DNA of 40,361 bases, taken from NCBI GenBank assembly GCA_905234765.1, contig CAJOIF010000037.1, positions 1-40,361 on the forward strand, written 5' to 3'. The notes under the pieces were generated by a model. That model did not search any database. It saw only the letters and a program-made list of their open reading frames with translations, and had not been told where the DNA came from. A program made the position numbers and the translations under genes. This document shows, in pieces, positions 25,282-34,417 of the stretch; position 1 is the first letter of the stretch, and the number at the start of each line of letters is the position of its first letter. This DNA comes from an uncultured Bacteroidales bacterium (GTDB lineage Bacteria > Bacteroidota > Bacteroidia > Bacteroidales > F082).

Positions 25282-25806
25282 ATGAAATCAACCGAAATAA
25301 ACCATCCTTTAAGTGAGCGGCAACAGAAGGTCGTTGATACGCTGATCGGTCTCGGCATCGAGTTCGACATCAAGTTCCACCCGCCGTTGGGTTCCATCGA
25401 GGAGTCGTTGGCCTACTGGGGCAAGTTCGAGGCCACGCACTGCAAGAACCTGTTTTTCAGGAACCACAAGGGCAACAAGCATTATTTAGTCATCTTCGAG
25501 TGCATGCACCAGATGGACATCCACGACCTGGAGCAACGCCTGCACCAAGGCAAGCTCACCTTCGCCTCGGAAGCCCGGATGGAGAAATACCTCGGCCTGA
25601 AGCCTGGCAGCGTCTCCCCCTTCGGCCTCGTCAACGACACCGAGCATCATGTCCACCTTTTCATCGACAAGAACCTTCAAAACGCACCCCGATTGAGTTT
25701 CCATCCTAATGATAACACAGGGACGATTATCATTAGTCAGGAGGATTTTATCAAGTTCTTGGAGGCGATGGGGAATACATACGATTTTATCGAACTATAC
25801 GATTAA
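25282..25806 (+). CDS. Prolyl-tRNA editing protein (YbaK/ProX family)
   Basis: A 174-aa protein of the YbaK/prolyl-tRNA-deacylase family, which hydrolyses mischarged tRNA (classically Ala-tRNA-Pro) in trans. Family blocks are FHPPLGSIEES, HCKNLFFRNHKGNKHYLVIF, FASEARMEKYLGLKPGSVSPFGLVND and the C-terminal FHPNDNTGTIIIS. Lys/Asn of CKNLFFRN and the GSVSPFGL loop correspond to the usual active-site region. The ATG at 25282 gives the normal family length; an upstream in-frame ATG at 25216 lies inside the palindromic element and is rejected. Its stop overlaps the stop of the convergent helicase gene. Confidence 0.88.
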   Translation: MKSTEINHPLSERQQKVVDTLIGLGIEFDIKFHPPLGSIEESLAYWGKFEATHCKNLFFRNHKGNKHYLVIFECMHQMDIHDLEQRLHQGKLTFASEARMEKYLGLKPGSVSPFGLVNDTEHHVHLFIDKNLQNAPRLSFHPNDNTGTIIISQEDFIKFLEAMGNTYDFIELYD

Positions 25807-28800
25807 TCCCACCATCTATATCCAATCCTATATGTTGGGGTGGGTCGAAAACCATTTCCGTTAAGCTGTTCTGTATACTCACAATAAGGATAATTAGTAC
25901 AACCTACAAACCAATGTCCATTTGGACCTCTACGCTTTACAAGGAAGCCTCCACAAGCAGGGCATTTTTTAGGATTTAATAGAATGGTTGCATCACGTAA
26001 GGTGTATTTACATTTGGGATAATTTGAACAGCCCACAAAAGATTTTCCATCATGCACAACTTTTAACAGATGGCCAGTTTTGCAACAAGGGCAATATGTC
26101 TGATTTTCATTTGTTTTATTTCTAATGGAGACGAAGCATACTGATTTTGATTCAATAAATTCATTGATAAACGGAGATGGATTTTTATTGTCAGTTAGAA
26201 CAAAGGTTCTGTTTTTGGTGCGGGTAATTGCGACATAAAAAAGGCGTCGTTCTTCTGCATGCTTATAACTATCTGCATTTGTAAGAACCAGATTCAACAC
26301 TTCATCATCCGCAATCTGATTTGGGAAGCCGAGTTTGTCATTTTTAAAATTCAAAATGATTACATTATCTGCTTCCAATCCCTTGGATTTGTGAACAGAT
26401 AGAAAATCTATCTTTAACTCGGGCATAGTAAGATATTCTAGTTTTTCACTCTTATACCCATACATAATTTTGAATAATCCTGTCTTTTTAATTATTTCAA
26501 TATCATAGTTTGTTCTCCCTAAAAACAAAATTGAAGAATTCATTCCAAATTCTGAGACAATCTTGTTAATTACCTTTTGAATCACTTGCTTTGGCTCATC
26601 GTCAATCCCCCAGAAAACAAGAGGATAGTCTAAACTCTTATCAGAAAGCAAATTTTTCTGCAATTGAAGAGGATTCCGCAAAATAAAGCGAGAAGCCTCA
26701 TTGATAAGTTGCTGAGAGTTTCTGTATGTTTTTTCTATCCTTAAAACCTTTGTATAGCCAAAGTATTTTTCAAAATCCGTAAACAAAGAGATATCGCTAC
26801 CTGCAAAACGATATATTGATTGCCAATCATCACCTACACAGAATACTTTTGCGTTAGTCCTGTCAGCTATTGCCTTCAAAAAATTAAATCTTGATTTCGA
26901 AATATCTTGATACTCATCAACAATCACATACTTACATGGAAGAATAACGCAACCCGAAGCCACTTTATCAGCGGCGTTATTGATCATATCAGAAAAATCA
27001 ATGGCATTATTTGCTGATAGATAGTTCTGATATTCCACAATGAGTACCTTTATTATTTCCAAAAACAAACTTGTCCGTTCTCGTAAGAACTCATTAGACT
27101 CATCAAAAATATACTTTTGCCGTAAAGTTTCAATATGGTCAATTTTGTAATTGTTTGACTTAAATAGTGTGATAAAAGTACAACACAATTTGATAAACTC
27201 AGAAAAAAATTTGTTGCTCTTGCTTGCATAAACCGTATTGAATACATCTGTAAAATCCCTATTCTTGAATTTTACACCATTTGAAAGTAACAGTTCTTCA
27301 AGTTTTTTTAGTAGAGTTCCCTCTGAGCTGTAATATGAATAAGTCTCTAGCAGTTTAGTTTTGTTTTCCTTGTGAAAAGCACGTTTCCAACGAATGCCAT
27401 CCAAGTATTTTATCTCTTCGATAGGAGAAAGCCACGGAACCGTAAAACTCTTTGAAACACCAAAATGCTCCAAATAAATGTCATAATCTGGAAGATAAAA
27501 GTCAGGACGATATGCTTTTCGTAATGGATCTGAACTTTCATAAGGATAGAGTTTTTCATACTCATAGTTTACACCATGCATGAAAAGAAAGTTGGCAATT
27601 TTTGTCTCCTCAAGGCTTTTTACTATCTCGTTATTAAGAGTGGTATAGGTTTGCGCTTTTTCAGCACTAGTTTCTCGAATATAGTTCTCGCGTTCATATT
27701 TCGACTTTAGCGTTTCAAGATCAGCAGTCTTCTCTTCTTCATATAATTCTCCGAGAGAGGAACAATTTTCTAATTTGTCAGGAATATCAAGATAGTATGT
27801 AAAATACTCCGTCAAACTCTTAATAAGGTTTGGATAATTCAAAAGTTCATTCTCAAAAAAACCATGAACAAATCTACTTAATTCATCTTCATCGGATACT
27901 TCAGGCCTAAATCCGTCAGCATTTTTAATTATATCAAGTCCAAGCTTGTGAAAAGTTGTCGCTTCTACATTAATTCCAAGTTTGTTTTGGATTCTATCCG
28001 TCATCTCTTGTGCAGACTTTTTCGTAAAAGAAACCAAAAGTATGTCTTGTGGATTTACATTCTTTATTTCGCACAGATACTTTACTTTCGCCGAAATAGT
28101 CAACGTTTTCCCGCTTCCTGCTCCAGCAAGCACAAGGATTCTGTCTTCATCTGTTATAACCGCAGTTCTTTGTTGCTCATCCAAAGACTTCCCATCAATA
28201 TTTGAAAATAAATCGTTGTATTTTATTGATTCAGCCCTAATATAGTTATCATTTGCATTGTTTATATAATTGTGAAAAGAGCCATAAATCGCCTTAAAAC
28301 GTTCAATCTCTTGATATTCAACATCATTATTATAAACAATAACGTCGTTTAATTGAATCGCAAGCCCATTCCATTTATCATAAAACCTAGTTTCTATTAA
28401 ATGGGTAACATATTGACTTGTGATTTCAGATAAATCAGCAAAAAATACTGAAATTTGTTCCGAAAGATTTTTCAGAGATTCTTTTCTCTTGATTTCCGCA
28501 TTCGATTCTGAAATAGACTTATGAAGGTTTTTATAAGCTATCTTGAACTGAAATATTTCATTGAATGCTTTATGTTTTTTAGATAAGTGATGCCTTGAGA
28601 TTTCCGAATATAAGTCATGCCATTTTGAAATAATAATGCTTTCCTCTGTTTCAGGAACATAGTGCTGAAGGCAATCAGAGCATTCTTTAAAAAAGACGCT
28701 TATTTGTCCGAGAAAAAAGTCTATTTTCCGTTCAAATTCAGCAAGCCTTTTGTGACGTATTATTAGTAAAACTGAAACGGTGGCTACTAAAACTACTATG

Positions 28801-28820
28801 AAAACAATAACAATGGGCAT
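25803..28820 (-). CDS. Membrane-anchored HelD-like superfamily 1 helicase with nuclease-like insert
   Basis: A 1005-aa UvrD/HelD-type helicase. Order: hydrophobic anchor (residues 3-21), helical region to about 210, Walker A AGAGSGKT (232-239), SFTKKSAQEM, then an insert at about 408-480 with E420, RPDFYLPDYDIYLEHFG (D440, E451), which resembles PD-(D/E)XK endonuclease strands. Then VDEYQD (Walker B), GDDWQSIYRFAGS, TYRNS, SVHKSKGLEADNVI, EERRLFYVAITR as in E. coli HelD. Two C-terminal topoisomerase-type zinc fingers follow (CPCC...GCSNYPKC and CPAC...GCTNYPYC). It should unwind 3'-5' and may cut or bind damaged DNA. AT-rich composition suggests transfer. Closest alternative is a generic UvrD-like defence helicase. 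Confidence 0.85.
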   Translation of the reverse strand: MPIVIVFIVVLVATVSVLLIIRHKRLAEFERKIDFFLGQISVFFKECSDCLQHYVPETEESIIISKWHDLYSEISRHHLSKKHKAFNEIFQFKIAYKNLHKSISESNAEIKRKESLKNLSEQISVFFADLSEITSQYVTHLIETRFYDKWNGLAIQLNDVIVYNNDVEYQEIERFKAIYGSFHNYINNANDNYIRAESIKYNDLFSNIDGKSLDEQQRTAVITDEDRILVLAGAGSGKTLTISAKVKYLCEIKNVNPQDILLVSFTKKSAQEMTDRIQNKLGINVEATTFHKLGLDIIKNADGFRPEVSDEDELSRFVHGFFENELLNYPNLIKSLTEYFTYYLDIPDKLENCSSLGELYEEEKTADLETLKSKYERENYIRETSAEKAQTYTTLNNEIVKSLEETKIANFLFMHGVNYEYEKLYPYESSDPLRKAYRPDFYLPDYDIYLEHFGVSKSFTVPWLSPIEEIKYLDGIRWKRAFHKENKTKLLETYSYYSSEGTLLKKLEELLLSNGVKFKNRDFTDVFNTVYASKSNKFFSEFIKLCCTFITLFKSNNYKIDHIETLRQKYIFDESNEFLRERTSLFLEIIKVLIVEYQNYLSANNAIDFSDMINNAADKVASGCVILPCKYVIVDEYQDISKSRFNFLKAIADRTNAKVFCVGDDWQSIYRFAGSDISLFTDFEKYFGYTKVLRIEKTYRNSQQLINEASRFILRNPLQLQKNLLSDKSLDYPLVFWGIDDEPKQVIQKVINKIVSEFGMNSSILFLGRTNYDIEIIKKTGLFKIMYGYKSEKLEYLTMPELKIDFLSVHKSKGLEADNVIILNFKNDKLGFPNQIADDEVLNLVLTNADSYKHAEERRLFYVAITRTKNRTFVLTDNKNPSPFINEFIESKSVCFVSIRNKTNENQTYCPCCKTGHLLKVVHDGKSFVGCSNYPKCKYTLRDATILLNPKKCPACGGFLVKRRGPNGHWFVGCTNYPYCEYTEQLNGNGFRPTPTYRIGYRWWD

Positions 28821-28924
28821 CTTTTTTATTCAACCGGCAAATATACAACTTTTTCACTCCTCCTCACCCTCCAAAACCAATCCCCCTTCTCCCTGTGCAA
28901 TCTTTTTGGCGTTCATGGCCAGTT

Positions 28925-29028
28925 GGTAACAATTTGTAACCAACTGAAAATGGTTGATTTTTCAACTGGTAACATTTTGTTACCGATTTAACGACATCGC
29001 AGTTCCTAACTGGTTACAATTTGTAACC
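28925..29028. repeat. Three copies of a 17-bp palindrome
   Basis: Copies are 28925-28941, 28968-28984 and 29012-29028; all fit GGTWACAWTTTGTWACC, and the second and third have perfect 7-bp arms. Centre-to-centre spacing is 43 and 44 bp, close to four DNA turns. They lie between the start of the helicase gene and the end of the PIN-domain gene, upstream of the former. An operator array for a dimeric regulator is plausible; no regulator gene is identified. Confidence 0.75.
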
Positions 29029-29051
29029 GTTTCCTTCAATAATCAGTCTGC

Positions 29052-29459
29052 CTATCGTTTCAAAAACTCTGAAGGATTAACTATTTCAATAGCAGACTGT
29101 AAGAAATCTTTGCCATTGCGGGTCACAATGCCATCCACGCTGCCATCAACCAAGGCGCAATGGTATTGTACAGAATCCTCAAAATCTGTCCATCCCGATT
29201 GCAACGCAGCAACAATCACAGTGCCATTTACAGGCAAAGTGTCTACTACTTCACATAGTTGGGAAAGGCAGTCGATTCGTTGCTCGTGGGATAGGAACTT
29301 GCGCAATGAATAATAAATGTTAGTAAACGAAAGCGAACAAATACTAACTTTGTATTCGCCACGCTCTGCCCCGTCAATCAAAGCCGCCGCCGCATCAGCA
29401 CAATCACGGTTTAACAGAAGGTCAATGATAACATTGGTATCGACAAGATAATGTTTCAT
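29052..29459 (-). CDS. PIN-domain ribonuclease toxin (VapC-like)
   Basis: A 135-aa PIN-domain protein. The N-terminus MKHYLVDTNVIIDLLLNRD carries the first conserved Asp, SLSFTNIYYSL supplies the second acidic/polar region, and DFEDSVQYHCA...VDGIVTRNGKDF has the last Asp residues that coordinate Mg2+ in VapC RNases. These toxins cleave RNA when not bound by antitoxin. Its ATG overlaps the stop of the upstream gene (29456-29459), the usual toxin-antitoxin coupling. Length is typical. Confidence 0.85.
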   Translation of the reverse strand: MKHYLVDTNVIIDLLLNRDCADAAAALIDGAERGEYKVSICSLSFTNIYYSLRKFLSHEQRIDCLSQLCEVVDTLPVNGTVIVAALQSGWTDFEDSVQYHCALVDGSVDGIVTRNGKDFLQSAIEIVNPSEFLKR

Positions 29460-29701
29460 ACTTCATAGCGATTTGCCAATTCTTCTTTGTAGTCAAAATC
29501 ATTGGGAGCCACAGCAATGCCACGAAGTCGCTGTGAGAGCGGCTGCTTTCTCTTGATGGAAGTCTTTTGTTTTGCAACAAACTCAACGATAATCATATCC
29601 ATTTGCCGCTGTAACCATTGTTCAAAGGCCTTCTCGTCCGAAAATGCTGGACGAATGGCTTCCATCAACGTGTCGTTTACTGAAAGACTATAAGTGCACA
29701 T
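29456..29701 (-). CDS. Antitoxin partner of the PIN-domain toxin
   Basis: An 81-aa protein beginning MCTYSLSVNDTLMEAIRPAF, a short strand followed by helices as in ribbon-helix-helix-type antitoxins of Bacteroidales PIN modules. The C-terminal tail (LANRYEV) is the part that would wrap the toxin. Identification rests mainly on size, position and the 4-bp overlap with the toxin start. A perfect minus-strand -7 box lies at 29731-29724. Confidence 0.75.
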   Translation of the reverse strand: MCTYSLSVNDTLMEAIRPAFSDEKAFEQWLQRQMDMIIVEFVAKQKTSIKRKQPLSQRLRGIAVAPNDFDYKEELANRYEV

Positions 29702-29723
29702 TTTATCGCTTTAATTTTGATTG

Positions 29724-29731
29724 CAAAGATA
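29724..29731 (-). promoter_or_regulatory. -7 promoter box of the toxin-antitoxin pair
   Basis: Minus-strand TATCTTTG is a perfect TAnnTTTG, 23 bp upstream of the antitoxin ATG. Confidence 0.6.
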
Positions 29732-29772
29732 CACAATTTTTCTCATCTTTCACCTAATGATTCTTTTTTCCC

Positions 29773-29780
29773 TAACTTTG
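29773..29780 (+). promoter_or_regulatory. -7 promoter box of the sirtuin gene
   Basis: TAACTTTG matches TAnnTTTG, 23 bp before the ATG at 29803; divergent from the toxin-antitoxin promoter. Confidence 0.6.
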
Positions 29781-29802
29781 CACCTGAAAAACACTTAGTA
29801 TC

Positions 29803-30555
29803 ATGAATAACGAAGACAAACTCAAGCAAGCCGCTGAAATCCTGTCGAAGGCGAAGAACATCGTGGGCTTCACCGGCGCAGGGACTTCCGCTGAGAGCGG
29901 CATCCCGCCTTTCCGTGGCGAGGGCGGCATCTGGAACCAGTACGACCCCAATTCCTTGGACATCGACTTCTACTACCGCCACACCAAGGAGTCGTGGAAG
30001 ATCATCCGCGAGGTGTTCTACAACTTCTTCAGCAACAAGGACATCAAGCCCAATCCTGGGCATCTCGTCCTGGCCAAATGGGAGAAGGAAGGCCGCCTGA
30101 GCAGCGTCATCACACAGAACATCGACGACCTGCACACCGTGGCGGGCAACACGGTAGTGTATGAGTTCCACGGCAACATGTCGCGCTTCGTGTGCACCAA
30201 ATGCGGCCATAAGGTCGACGCCAAGAGCCTGACACTCACCGAGGAACCACCACGATGCGCGCAGTGTGGCGGCCTGATGAAGCCCGACTTCATCTTCTTC
30301 GGCGAGGGCATTCCCGAGGATGCTTACTACGGCTCGGTGAGGGCTGCCGAAAACTGCGACGCCTTTGTCATCATCGGCACGTCGGGACAGGTCAGCCCGG
30401 CCAACATGATTCCCGGCATCGCCAAACGCAACGGTGCCAAGATTATCGAAATCAACATGGAGCCTTCGACTTACACGAATTACATCACGGACATCTACCT
30501 CGAAGGCAAGTCGGGTGAGATTTTGCCGGCGATTGATGCGCTGATGACGAGATAG
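29803..30555 (+). CDS. cobB: NAD-dependent protein deacylase (sirtuin, CobB-like)
   Basis: A 250-aa Sir2-family enzyme that removes acyl groups from lysines using NAD+. Motifs: GFTGAGTSAESGIPPFRG (residues 22-39, NAD binding), TQNIDDLH (104-111), catalytic His123 in YEFHGN, zinc Cys CTKC (131, 134) and CAQC (152, 155), FFGEGIP and the GTSGQVSPANMIPGIA segment. It is of normal bacterial length. The Tyr/Arg pair that marks desuccinylase-type sirtuins is not evident, so acyl preference is left open. It is transcribed from its own -7 box and is followed 48 bp later by an ABC permease. Confidence 0.92.
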   Translation: MNNEDKLKQAAEILSKAKNIVGFTGAGTSAESGIPPFRGEGGIWNQYDPNSLDIDFYYRHTKESWKIIREVFYNFFSNKDIKPNPGHLVLAKWEKEGRLSSVITQNIDDLHTVAGNTVVYEFHGNMSRFVCTKCGHKVDAKSLTLTEEPPRCAQCGGLMKPDFIFFGEGIPEDAYYGSVRAAENCDAFVIIGTSGQVSPANMIPGIAKRNGAKIIEINMEPSTYTNYITDIYLEGKSGEILPAIDALMTR

Positions 30556-30577
30556 GGCATACTTGCTACAAAATCTC

Positions 30578-30585
30578 TATCTTTG
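30578..30585 (+). promoter_or_regulatory. -7 promoter box of the FecCD-type permease
   Basis: TATCTTTG, perfect match, 18 bp before the ATG at 30604. It supports that ATG over an in-frame TTG at 30583 that lies inside the box. Confidence 0.6.
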
Positions 30586-30603
30586 CCGCCGAAATACAAA
30601 CCG

Positions 30604-31656
30604 ATGGTGCCTACCCCATCCATAGAAAAACGACACACCACACCCGTCTTAATGATTTCCATTGGAATCGTGACGGTCGGGCTGTTGCTTTTCGTGATGA
30701 ACCTTTGCTTCGGCTCGGTGTCCATCCCGATGAAGGAGATTTGGGCAGCAGTCTTCGGCGGTGAAGGCTCCACCTACCGCGCTATCGTCTTAGATTACCG
30801 CCTTCCGCAAGCTATCACAGCACTCTTGGCGGGCATTGGATTGTCGGTATCGGGTCTCCTGATGCAGACTTTATTCCGCAATCCTTTGTCCGACCCTTCC
30901 CTGTTGGGCATCAGTAGCGGCTCCAGCCTTGGCGTGGCGTTGGTCATTTTGTTGGGCACTGCAACGGGGCTTTCTGTGAACACATTGTCGCTATGGTCCA
31001 CCTTCGGTGTCACCGTAGCGGCTTTTGTGGGTGCTTTTACAGTGCTGTTGCTCATCCTTGCCTTGAGTTCGAGGCTTCGCAACATGGTCAGTCTCGTGCT
31101 GGTGGGCATTATGATTGCCTACATCGCCGGATCGGTCACCGACATTTTGAAATTCTTCAGCCAAAAGGAAGGGCTGCACTCCTTCGTCATCTGGGGTCTG
31201 GGCAGCTTCTCCAATGTGAGTAAGGCCCAACTGCCTTTCTTCGCCATTGCTGTTGTGGTGGGTGCCATAGGCTCGTTCCTGCTGTTCAAGACCTTGAATC
31301 TCTTGCTGTTGGGCGAGCGTTATGCTGAAAACCTCGGCGTAAACATCAAGCGAAGCAGTATGCTCATCATCTTGGCTTCGGGTTTCCTCACCGCCCTTAT
31401 CACGGCATTCTGCGGCCCCATCGCCTTCTTGGGCTTGGCCGTGCCGCATATCGCGCGATTCCTCTTCAAGAGCAGCGACCATAAGCTACTCATCCCCGCC
31501 ACGGCTTTCATCGGCATGGACTTGGCACTATTCTGCAACCTCATCGCACGTCTGCCCTCGTTCGAAGGCAACCTGCCCATCAATTCGGTCACGGCGCTCA
31601 TCGGCGCGCCCATCGTGTTGTGGGTCATCTTTCACCGGCAAAAAGTGTTGAAATGA
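30604..31656 (+). CDS. FecCD/BtuC-type ABC transporter permease
   Basis: A 350-aa inner-membrane permease of the iron-siderophore/cobalamin (FecCD, BtuC) family with nine to ten hydrophobic helices. Family landmarks are DYRLPQAITALLAGIGLSVSGLLMQTLFRNPLSDPSLLGISSGSSLG near the N-terminus, the LVLVGIMIAYIAGS segment and the coupling region FCGPIAFLGLAVPHIARFLF. Imports iron chelates, haem or corrinoids; the substrate cannot be decided. Its stop overlaps the ATPase start (ATGA). No periplasmic binding protein or TonB receptor gene is present in the window, so partners must be encoded elsewhere. Confidence 0.9.
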   Translation: MVPTPSIEKRHTTPVLMISIGIVTVGLLLFVMNLCFGSVSIPMKEIWAAVFGGEGSTYRAIVLDYRLPQAITALLAGIGLSVSGLLMQTLFRNPLSDPSLLGISSGSSLGVALVILLGTATGLSVNTLSLWSTFGVTVAAFVGAFTVLLLILALSSRLRNMVSLVLVGIMIAYIAGSVTDILKFFSQKEGLHSFVIWGLGSFSNVSKAQLPFFAIAVVVGAIGSFLLFKTLNLLLLGERYAENLGVNIKRSSMLIILASGFLTALITAFCGPIAFLGLAVPHIARFLFKSSDHKLLIPATAFIGMDLALFCNLIARLPSFEGNLPINSVTALIGAPIVLWVIFHRQKVLK

Positions 31657-32408
31657 ACGAGGTACTGCAAACATATAACTTGCTCATTGGCTACAAAGGC
31701 CAGCCACTGATTCCTGAGGTCAATGTTAGCCTTTGCGAAGGCGACATCGTGGCCTTGGCGGGTCCTAACGGCTCGGGCAAGACGACGCTGTTCAAGACCC
31801 TTTCGGCCAGCATCAAGCCCATCGGCGGCGAGGTCAAGTTATTTGGGAAGGACTTGCGCGACTACTCCCCCACCGAGCGCAGTTCACTCTTCAGCCTCGT
31901 GCTGACCGAGAAACCTGACGACCTTTTCCTGAAAGTCTTCGACATCGTAGCGGCTGGACGCTATCCTCATCTCGGCCTCCTCGCCCGACTGAAAGCCGAG
32001 GATGAGCAAATCATATATGACAGCCTGCAAACCGTAGGTATCGGTCACCTCACCAACCGCAACTTCGTCTCGTTGAGCGACGGTGAAAAACAAAAGGTGA
32101 TGATTGCCAAGGCATTGGTGCAGGACACACCCATCATCTTCATGGACGAACCCGCCGCCTTCTTAGACTATCCGAGCAAAATCGAGTTGGTGAACATCAT
32201 GCACAAACTCTCGCGCGAACAACACAAGACCATCCTCTTCAGCAGCCATGACCTCGACCTATTGCTTCGCCACTCCGACCAGCTTTGGGTCATGGCGCCG
32301 CACCAGCCCTTATGCCAAGGCACACCGAAAGAGCTTGTTGAACAAGGGATTATTGATGATTATTTTAGGCCGATTGTGGCTAAGGAGGAGTTTTTCTGGC
32401 TGAAATAG
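31653..32408 (+). CDS. ABC transporter ATPase (FecE/BtuD type)
   Basis: A 251-aa ATP-binding subunit partnering the preceding permease. Walker A is GPNGSGKTT, the Q-loop lies in SLVLTEKPDD, the signature is LSDGEKQKV (LSGGQ-type with Asp for the first Gly), Walker B is PIIFMDEPAAFLD and the H-loop is FSSHD. The ATG at 31653 overlaps the permease stop, giving coupling; the frame extends upstream to 31620 but that would intrude into the permease. It energises import of an iron or corrinoid complex. Confidence 0.92.
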   Translation: MNEVLQTYNLLIGYKGQPLIPEVNVSLCEGDIVALAGPNGSGKTTLFKTLSASIKPIGGEVKLFGKDLRDYSPTERSSLFSLVLTEKPDDLFLKVFDIVAAGRYPHLGLLARLKAEDEQIIYDSLQTVGIGHLTNRNFVSLSDGEKQKVMIAKALVQDTPIIFMDEPAAFLDYPSKIELVNIMHKLSREQHKTILFSSHDLDLLLRHSDQLWVMAPHQPLCQGTPKELVEQGIIDDYFRPIVAKEEFFWLK

Positions 32409-32430
32409 CCTCACTTTTTCTGCTTTTTTG

Positions 32431-32438
32431 TATTTTTG
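32431..32438 (+). promoter_or_regulatory. -7 promoter box of typA
   Basis: TATTTTTG, perfect match, 33 bp before the ATG at 32471. Confidence 0.55.
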
Positions 32439-32470
32439 CACCTTAAATTATTGCAGCAATTTTTACTAAA

Positions 32471-34275
32471 ATGCAGAATATCAGAAATATAGCGATTATC
32501 GCTCACGTTGACCACGGCAAGACTACCCTCGTGGACCGCATCCTTTACCAATCAAGGAATCGGACGAAGCCCCTGGCCAACTCATTCTCGACAACAACGA
32601 CCTCGAACGCGAACGCGGCATCACCATCCTTTCGAAGAATGTGTCCGTTCGTTATAAAGACGTCAAAATCAATATCATCGACACTCCTGGCCACGCCGAC
32701 TTTGGCGGCGAGGTGGAGCGCGTGCTTAATATGGCCGATGGTGTGCTGCTGCTGGTAGACGCCTTCGAAGGCCCCATGCCGCAGACCCGTTTCGTGCTGC
32801 AAAAGGCCATCGAGCTGGGCCTGAAGCCCATCGTGGTCATCAACAAGGTGGACAAACCCAACTGCCGTCCCGACGAGGTGCAAGAGGCTGTCTTCGACCT
32901 GATGTTCAACCTCGGCGCCACCGAAGACCAGCTGGACTTCCCCACCGTCTACGGTTCATCCAAACAAGGCTGGATGTCGGACCACTGGGAGAATGTCACC
33001 GATAACGTCTCCTACCTTCTGGATGTCATCATCGACACCATCCCGCCCGCGAAGTTCGAGGAAGGCACGCCGCAGATGCTCATCACCTCGTTGGACTACA
33101 GCTCCTATGTGGGCCGTATCGCCGTGGGTCGTCTGAAACGTGGCACCCTGCAGGCCGGACAGAACGTCTCGCTGGTGAAACGCGACGGCTCCGTGACCAA
33201 ATCGACCATCAAGGAACTCTACACCTTTGAAGGCTTGGGCAAGGAACGCACCAAGAAGCCCGTCGAGGCTGGCGACATCATTGCGCTGATGGGTATCGAC
33301 GACTTCGAGATTGGCGACACCGTGGCTGACTACGAGAACCCCGAGCCGCTGCCACCTATCCATGTCGATGAACCGACGATGAGCATGTTGTTCACCATCA
33401 ACAACTCGCCCTTCTTCGGAAAGGAAGGCAAATATGTCACCTCGCGCCACCTGCGTGAACGCCTCTACAAGGAGACCGAGAAGAACCTCGCCCTGAAGGT
33501 GGAAGACACCGATTCGCCTGATTCTCTGATGGTTTACGGTCGTGGCATCCTGCACTTGAGCATCCTCGTTGAGACCATGCGCCGCGAGGGTTACGAATTC
33601 CAACTTGGTCAGCCAAAGGTTATTTTGAAATACATCGACGACGTGAAGTGCGAGCCTATCGAATGTCTTACCGTCCTGGTGCCGGAAGACTTCTCAGGCC
33701 GTGTCATCGAGCAGGTCAGCTCTCGTAAAGGAGAGATGACCCAAATGGAACCCAAAGGCGACCGCATGTGCCTCGACTTCGACATCCCCGCTCGTGGACT
33801 TATCGGTCTGAGAAACACGCTGTTGACCGTCACCGAGGGTGAGGCCATCGTCTCGCACCGATTCAAGGGCTACGAACCTTGGAAGGGCGAGATGCCTCAA
33901 CGCAACACGGGTGCCTTGATTTCGATGGAGACGGGCCAAGCCATCCCCTACGCCATCTGGAAGTTGCAAGACCGCGGCATCTTCTTCGTCAATCCGAATG
34001 AAGACGTCTATGCCGGCGAGGTCATTGGCGAAAACACCCGCAGCAACGACATTGTCATCAACGTCTGCAAGACCAAACACCTCACCAACGTGCGCGCCTC
34101 AGGCAGCGATGAAGCCATTCGCCTCATCCCACCCGTGCGTTTCTCGTTGGAGGAATACATGGAGTACATCCGCGATGACGAGTATCTTGAGGTCACACCC
34201 AAGAGCTTGCGCCTACGCAAGATTATCCTCGACGAGCTGGAGCGCAAACGCGCCTCGCGCCGTGGTGAGGAATGA
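32471..34275 (+). pseudogene. typA: GTPase TypA/BipA, interrupted by a frameshift
   Basis: The N-terminus [27 protein letters not shown] (P-loop AHVDHGKT) is read from ATG 32471; after Gln (32549-32551) the frame is lost, and the match resumes in another frame at [29 protein letters not shown] from 32554. Only two bases separate the frames where about four codons (roughly A/S-N-L-F) are expected, so about 10 nt seem deleted. The rest is intact: [22 protein letters not shown], elongation-factor II/III and BipA-specific C-terminal domains to the stop at 34275. BipA is a ribosome-associated GTPase for stress and ribosome assembly. Total length is normal for the family. A sequencing or assembly error is as likely as true inactivation. 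Confidence 0.85.
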
Positions 34276-34292
34276 TGCTGAAAAATATTTCC

Positions 34293-34321
34293 AAAAAGTC
34301 GGGCTTCGTGTCCGACTTTTT
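34293..34321 (+). terminator. Rho-independent terminator after typA
   Basis: AAAAAGTCGG (34293-34302) pairs with CCGACTTTTT (34312-34321), loop of 9 nt, followed by further T residues. Confidence 0.9.
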
Positions 34322-34417
34322 TTGTATTATTGCAACTTTGAAAACCTACAAAAAGCAGGTTCCAATAATTTGTATATTTTACTTTTCAAACAATTGAAAA
34401 TCAAAACCTTAAGTAAT

